A stretch of DNA of 16,011 nucleotides. Origin: Anaerolineae bacterium. Its GTDB lineage: Bacteria > Chloroflexota > Anaerolineae > JAFGEY01. The notes under the pieces were generated by a model that made no database searches, had not been told where the DNA came from, and saw nothing but the letters and a program-made list of their open reading frames with translations. A program made the position numbers and the translations under genes. Shown one piece after another: positions 13,971 to 16,011 of this stretch. The DNA is taken from assembly GCA_016929775.1 (NCBI GenBank), contig JAFGIE010000024.1:1-16011 (forward strand). Direction: 5' to 3'. Every line of letters begins with the position of its first letter. Position 1 is the stretch's first letter.

Positions 13971-14010
13971 CAGGGCGCGCCGACGTTGTCGGCGTGCCCT
14001 GTGTTTGTAT
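13971..14010 (+). terminator. Probable intrinsic terminator after the cyclic-nucleotide-binding gene
   Basis: A 14-bp stem pairs 13971-13984 with 13988-14001, with one G-U and a tight GTT loop, followed by TGTTTGTAT. The T-tract is interrupted. It separates the upstream gene from the UroD-like gene at 14061, which would then need its own promoter; none is obvious in 14002-14050. Confidence 0.6.
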
Positions 14011-14060
14011 CCTCCCTGTGCCGGGGAACTGCTTGCGCGCCGATCGGAGAGGGGAGTGAC

Positions 14061-15302
14061 GTGACGGAAAGAAGCCAGGTGCGGGACGTCGAGATCCTGC
14101 GCGACCTCGCGCGCCGCTACGCCGAGGTCGCCGCGCAGCCGATCCAGGACGAACGGCGCGATCTGTGGCGGCAGCACAACAGCCTGATCCGCACGCGCCC
14201 GTTGATCTATGTGCGGGCCTTTGCGTGGCGCGAGATGGCGGCATCCGAGTTGCAGTGCGAGGACCCCTTCTACCGCGCGCACGAGAACTACCTACGGCAG
14301 GAGCTGTACCGCTCCACGTTCGGGGACGACTATATCATCGAGCCGTGGATCACACAGCGCGCGACGCACGTGATCCCGCCGGAAGGGCCGTGGGGCGTCA
14401 AAGTGGCGCGCATCCCGAGCCCTGACCCACGCGGGGCGTGGAAGTATGATCCACCGCTCAAGGAGCCGGAGGACATCGCGCGCCTGGTGCCGCCCCATCA
14501 CGTGATCGACGAAGCGGCGACGGCGCGCAACGTGGCGCGGTTGCAGGATGCTGTCGGCGACATCCTCGAGGTGAACGTGAGCCGCGCGCCGCTGTACACG
14601 ATCTGGCACGCCGACATCTCGACGGACCTCGCCTACCTGCGCGAGCTGGGGCAGCTCATGTGGGACATGGTCGATCGCCCGGCGTGGCTGCACGAGCTGT
14701 TGGCCTTTATGCGGGACGGCGTGCTGCGCACGCACCAGGAGGCGGAGGACGCGGGCGACTGGCGCCTGGCGGACCACTACAACCAGGCAATGGCGTATGC
14801 CATGGAGCTGGAGGACCCGCGTGCGAACAGCGAGCCGGTGACGCGTGACGCGCTGTGGGTCTTTGTGGCTGCGCAAGAGATGGCACAGGTCGGGCCCGCG
14901 ATGCACGACGAGTTCATGCTGCAGTACCAGCTCCCGATCATGTCGCACTTTGGGCTGGCGTCCTATGGGTGCTGCGAGGACCTGACGCACAAGATCGACA
15001 TCCTGCGCCAGATCCCGAACCTGCGCCGGATCGCCGTCTCGCCCTTTGCCAGTGCCGAGCGCTGCGCCGAACAGATCGGCGAGACGTACGTGATGTCGTG
15101 GAGGCCCAGTCCCGCAGAGATGGTGTCGTTGGGGTTCGACCCGGATCGCGTGCGGCGCGTGACGCGGGATGCGCTTGCCGCAGCGGACGCGAACGGGTGT
15201 CACATCGACATCACGCTGAAAGACGTCGAGACGGTGCAGGGCGACCCGCGGCGCGTCCCCGAGTGGGTGCGGGTCGTGCGAGAGACGATCGGTCTAGACT
15301 AG
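14061..15302 (+). CDS. Uroporphyrinogen decarboxylase-like (URO-D/MtaA fold) protein
   Basis: A 413-residue protein resembling the uroporphyrinogen-decarboxylase superfamily, which contains true HemE and also zinc methyltransferases such as MtaA and MtbA that use corrinoid proteins. It is longer than HemE (about 350) and lacks the typical HemE N-terminal signature, so heme synthesis is unlikely. The C-terminal barrel has SYGCCEDLTHKID with Cys304-Cys305, then SPFASAERCAEQIG, plausible metal or substrate ligands. The N-terminal part (about 1-150) contains a distinctive aromatic segment, WITQRATHVIPPEGPWG. GTG 14061 has GGGGAG (14051-14056) 4 nt before it. The in-frame ATG at 13986 falls inside the terminator loop and is rejected. 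The substrate is unknown; corrinoid-linked methyl transfer is a guess. Confidence 0.75.
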   Translation: MTERSQVRDVEILRDLARRYAEVAAQPIQDERRDLWRQHNSLIRTRPLIYVRAFAWREMAASELQCEDPFYRAHENYLRQELYRSTFGDDYIIEPWITQRATHVIPPEGPWGVKVARIPSPDPRGAWKYDPPLKEPEDIARLVPPHHVIDEAATARNVARLQDAVGDILEVNVSRAPLYTIWHADISTDLAYLRELGQLMWDMVDRPAWLHELLAFMRDGVLRTHQEAEDAGDWRLADHYNQAMAYAMELEDPRANSEPVTRDALWVFVAAQEMAQVGPAMHDEFMLQYQLPIMSHFGLASYGCCEDLTHKIDILRQIPNLRRIAVSPFASAERCAEQIGETYVMSWRPSPAEMVSLGFDPDRVRRVTRDALAAADANGCHIDITLKDVETVQGDPRRVPEWVRVVRETIGLD

Positions 15303-15309
15303 CACGAAT

Positions 15310-15343
15310 GGCGCCGCGCCCGGTCTCGATCGGGCACGGCGCC
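15310..15343. terminator. Hairpin between convergent genes
   Basis: Twelve base pairs with one C-A mismatch pair 15310-15322 with 15331-15343 around an 8-nt loop. It lies between the UroD-like gene end (15302) and the convergent EF-G end (15361). There is no T-tract on either strand, so factor-independent termination is uncertain. Confidence 0.4.
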
Positions 15344-15360
15344 GCTGCGATCTGGAGTCG

Positions 15361-16011
15361 CTAGGCGACCTCGCGCAGGACGTTGAGCATCTCCTTCTCG
15401 CTCACCGCCGCATAGTGGTCGAACTCCATGACAAAGGTGCCGCGTCCCTGGGTGCGGGAGCGCAGGCTGGTCGCATAGCCGAACATGGTCGCCAACGGCA
15501 CGTAGGCGCGCACGGTGTGCGCGACGCTGTCGCGGGGCTCGAGGCCCTCGATCTTGGCGCGGCGCATGTTGAGCTCGGCGATGATGTCGCCGACAAAGGG
15601 CTCCGGCGCGACGACCTCGACCGACATGATCGGCTCGAGGATCACGGGCGCGCCCTTGCGCATCCCCTCGCGGAAGGCGATCGCGGCGGCGGTCCGGAAG
15701 GCCATCTCGGACGAGTCGACCTCGTGGTACTTGCCGTCGACAAGCGTGACTTTGACGTCGACCACCGGGTACTGCCCCAAGACCCCTTCCTGCAGCGCAT
15801 CCTCGATCCCGTGCTGGATTGCGGGCAGGTAGGTGCGCGGGATGGCGGCGCCGCGCAACGCGTCCTCAAAGACAAAGCCGCTGCCCGGCTCGAGCGGCAT
15901 CATCTCGAACACGACGTCGGCGAACTGCCCGTGCCCGCCGGTCTGCTTGACGAGGCGGTAATGGCTGGTCACCGGGCGCGTGATCGTCTCGCAGTAGGCG
16001 ACCTGCGGCGC
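15361..16011 (-). CDS. fusA: Elongation factor G, C-terminal part (5' end beyond the window)
   Basis: The last 216 residues of an EF-G type translocase, the GTPase that moves tRNA and mRNA on the ribosome. Domain IV is recognisable from QTGGHGQFADVV, IPRTYLPAIQHGI, GQYPVVDVKVTLVDG and YHEVDSSEMAFR. Domain V follows with LEPIMSVEVVAPEPFVGD, MRRAKIEGLEP and MFGYATSLRSRTQGRG. The frame stays open to the window edge, so the start and the GTPase domain lie outside. The first visible residues read PQVAYCETI, where many EF-Gs have Arg instead of Cys. HGQFADV also differs from the common RGQYG-type segment, so this may be a divergent or second EF-G paralogue. I am sure of the family but not of canonical FusA status. 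Confidence 0.88.
   Translation of the reverse strand, partial: APQVAYCETITRPVTSHYRLVKQTGGHGQFADVVFEMMPLEPGSGFVFEDALRGAAIPRTYLPAIQHGIEDALQEGVLGQYPVVDVKVTLVDGKYHEVDSSEMAFRTAAAIAFREGMRKGAPVILEPIMSVEVVAPEPFVGDIIAELNMRRAKIEGLEPRDSVAHTVRAYVPLATMFGYATSLRSRTQGRGTFVMEFDHYAAVSEKEMLNVLREVA

Noticed and set aside
13986..14060. ATG 13986 as start of the UroD-like protein
   Set aside because: It lies in the loop of a terminator hairpin and lacks an SD; GTG 14061 has GGGGAG upstream.
1..16011. CRISPR array, transposase, tRNA or rRNA genes
   Set aside because: No regularly spaced repeats, transposase motifs, cloverleaf or rRNA signature sequences were recognised by eye.

Overview
This is 16 kb of high-GC bacterial DNA, densely packed with genes. 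The gene content suggests a Chloroflexota (Anaerolineae-like) bacterium: a ChlI-like ATPase with a Cys4 insert, FtsH followed by a stand-alone LON N-terminal domain, and methyltetrahydrofolate- and UroD-type enzymes. That assignment is an inference from family resemblance. No mobile element, CRISPR array, tRNA or rRNA gene was recognised.

Region 1 (1-4275, + strand) is a two-gene operon for a heterodimeric ABC exporter. One subunit has Asp in place of the catalytic Glu and the other has a degenerate signature, so one ATP site should be degenerate. A consensus promoter (TTGACA-17-TATAAT) drives a long leader. The leader holds a 27-codon peptide, two consecutive intrinsic terminators and a 9-codon mini-ORF with an ideal Shine-Dalgarno. 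Six RNA segments can pair in a chain (1:2, 2:3, 3:4, 4:5, 5:6), where 3:4 and 5:6 are the terminators. This looks like a ribosome-controlled double attenuator and is the most notable find.

Region 2 (4394-10572, - strand) is a run of six genes read right to left from a promoter at 10544-10572: O-antigen ligase/polymerase-like protein, GtrA-like protein, GT4 glycosyltransferase, ChlI-like AAA+ ATPase, unknown membrane protein, and a pterin-binding methyltransferase. The first three fit envelope glycan assembly. The last three may simply be co-transcribed.

Region 3 (10718-13312, + strand) is ftsH followed 4 nt later by a LON substrate-binding-domain protein, driven by a promoter divergent from region 2. 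A perfect 14-bp inverted repeat lies between the divergent promoters.

Region 4 (13362-15343, + strand) has a stand-alone cyclic-nucleotide-binding protein with its own near-consensus promoter and a terminator, then a UroD-like protein. Region 5 (15361-16011, - strand) is the C-terminal part of elongation factor G, running off the window edge.
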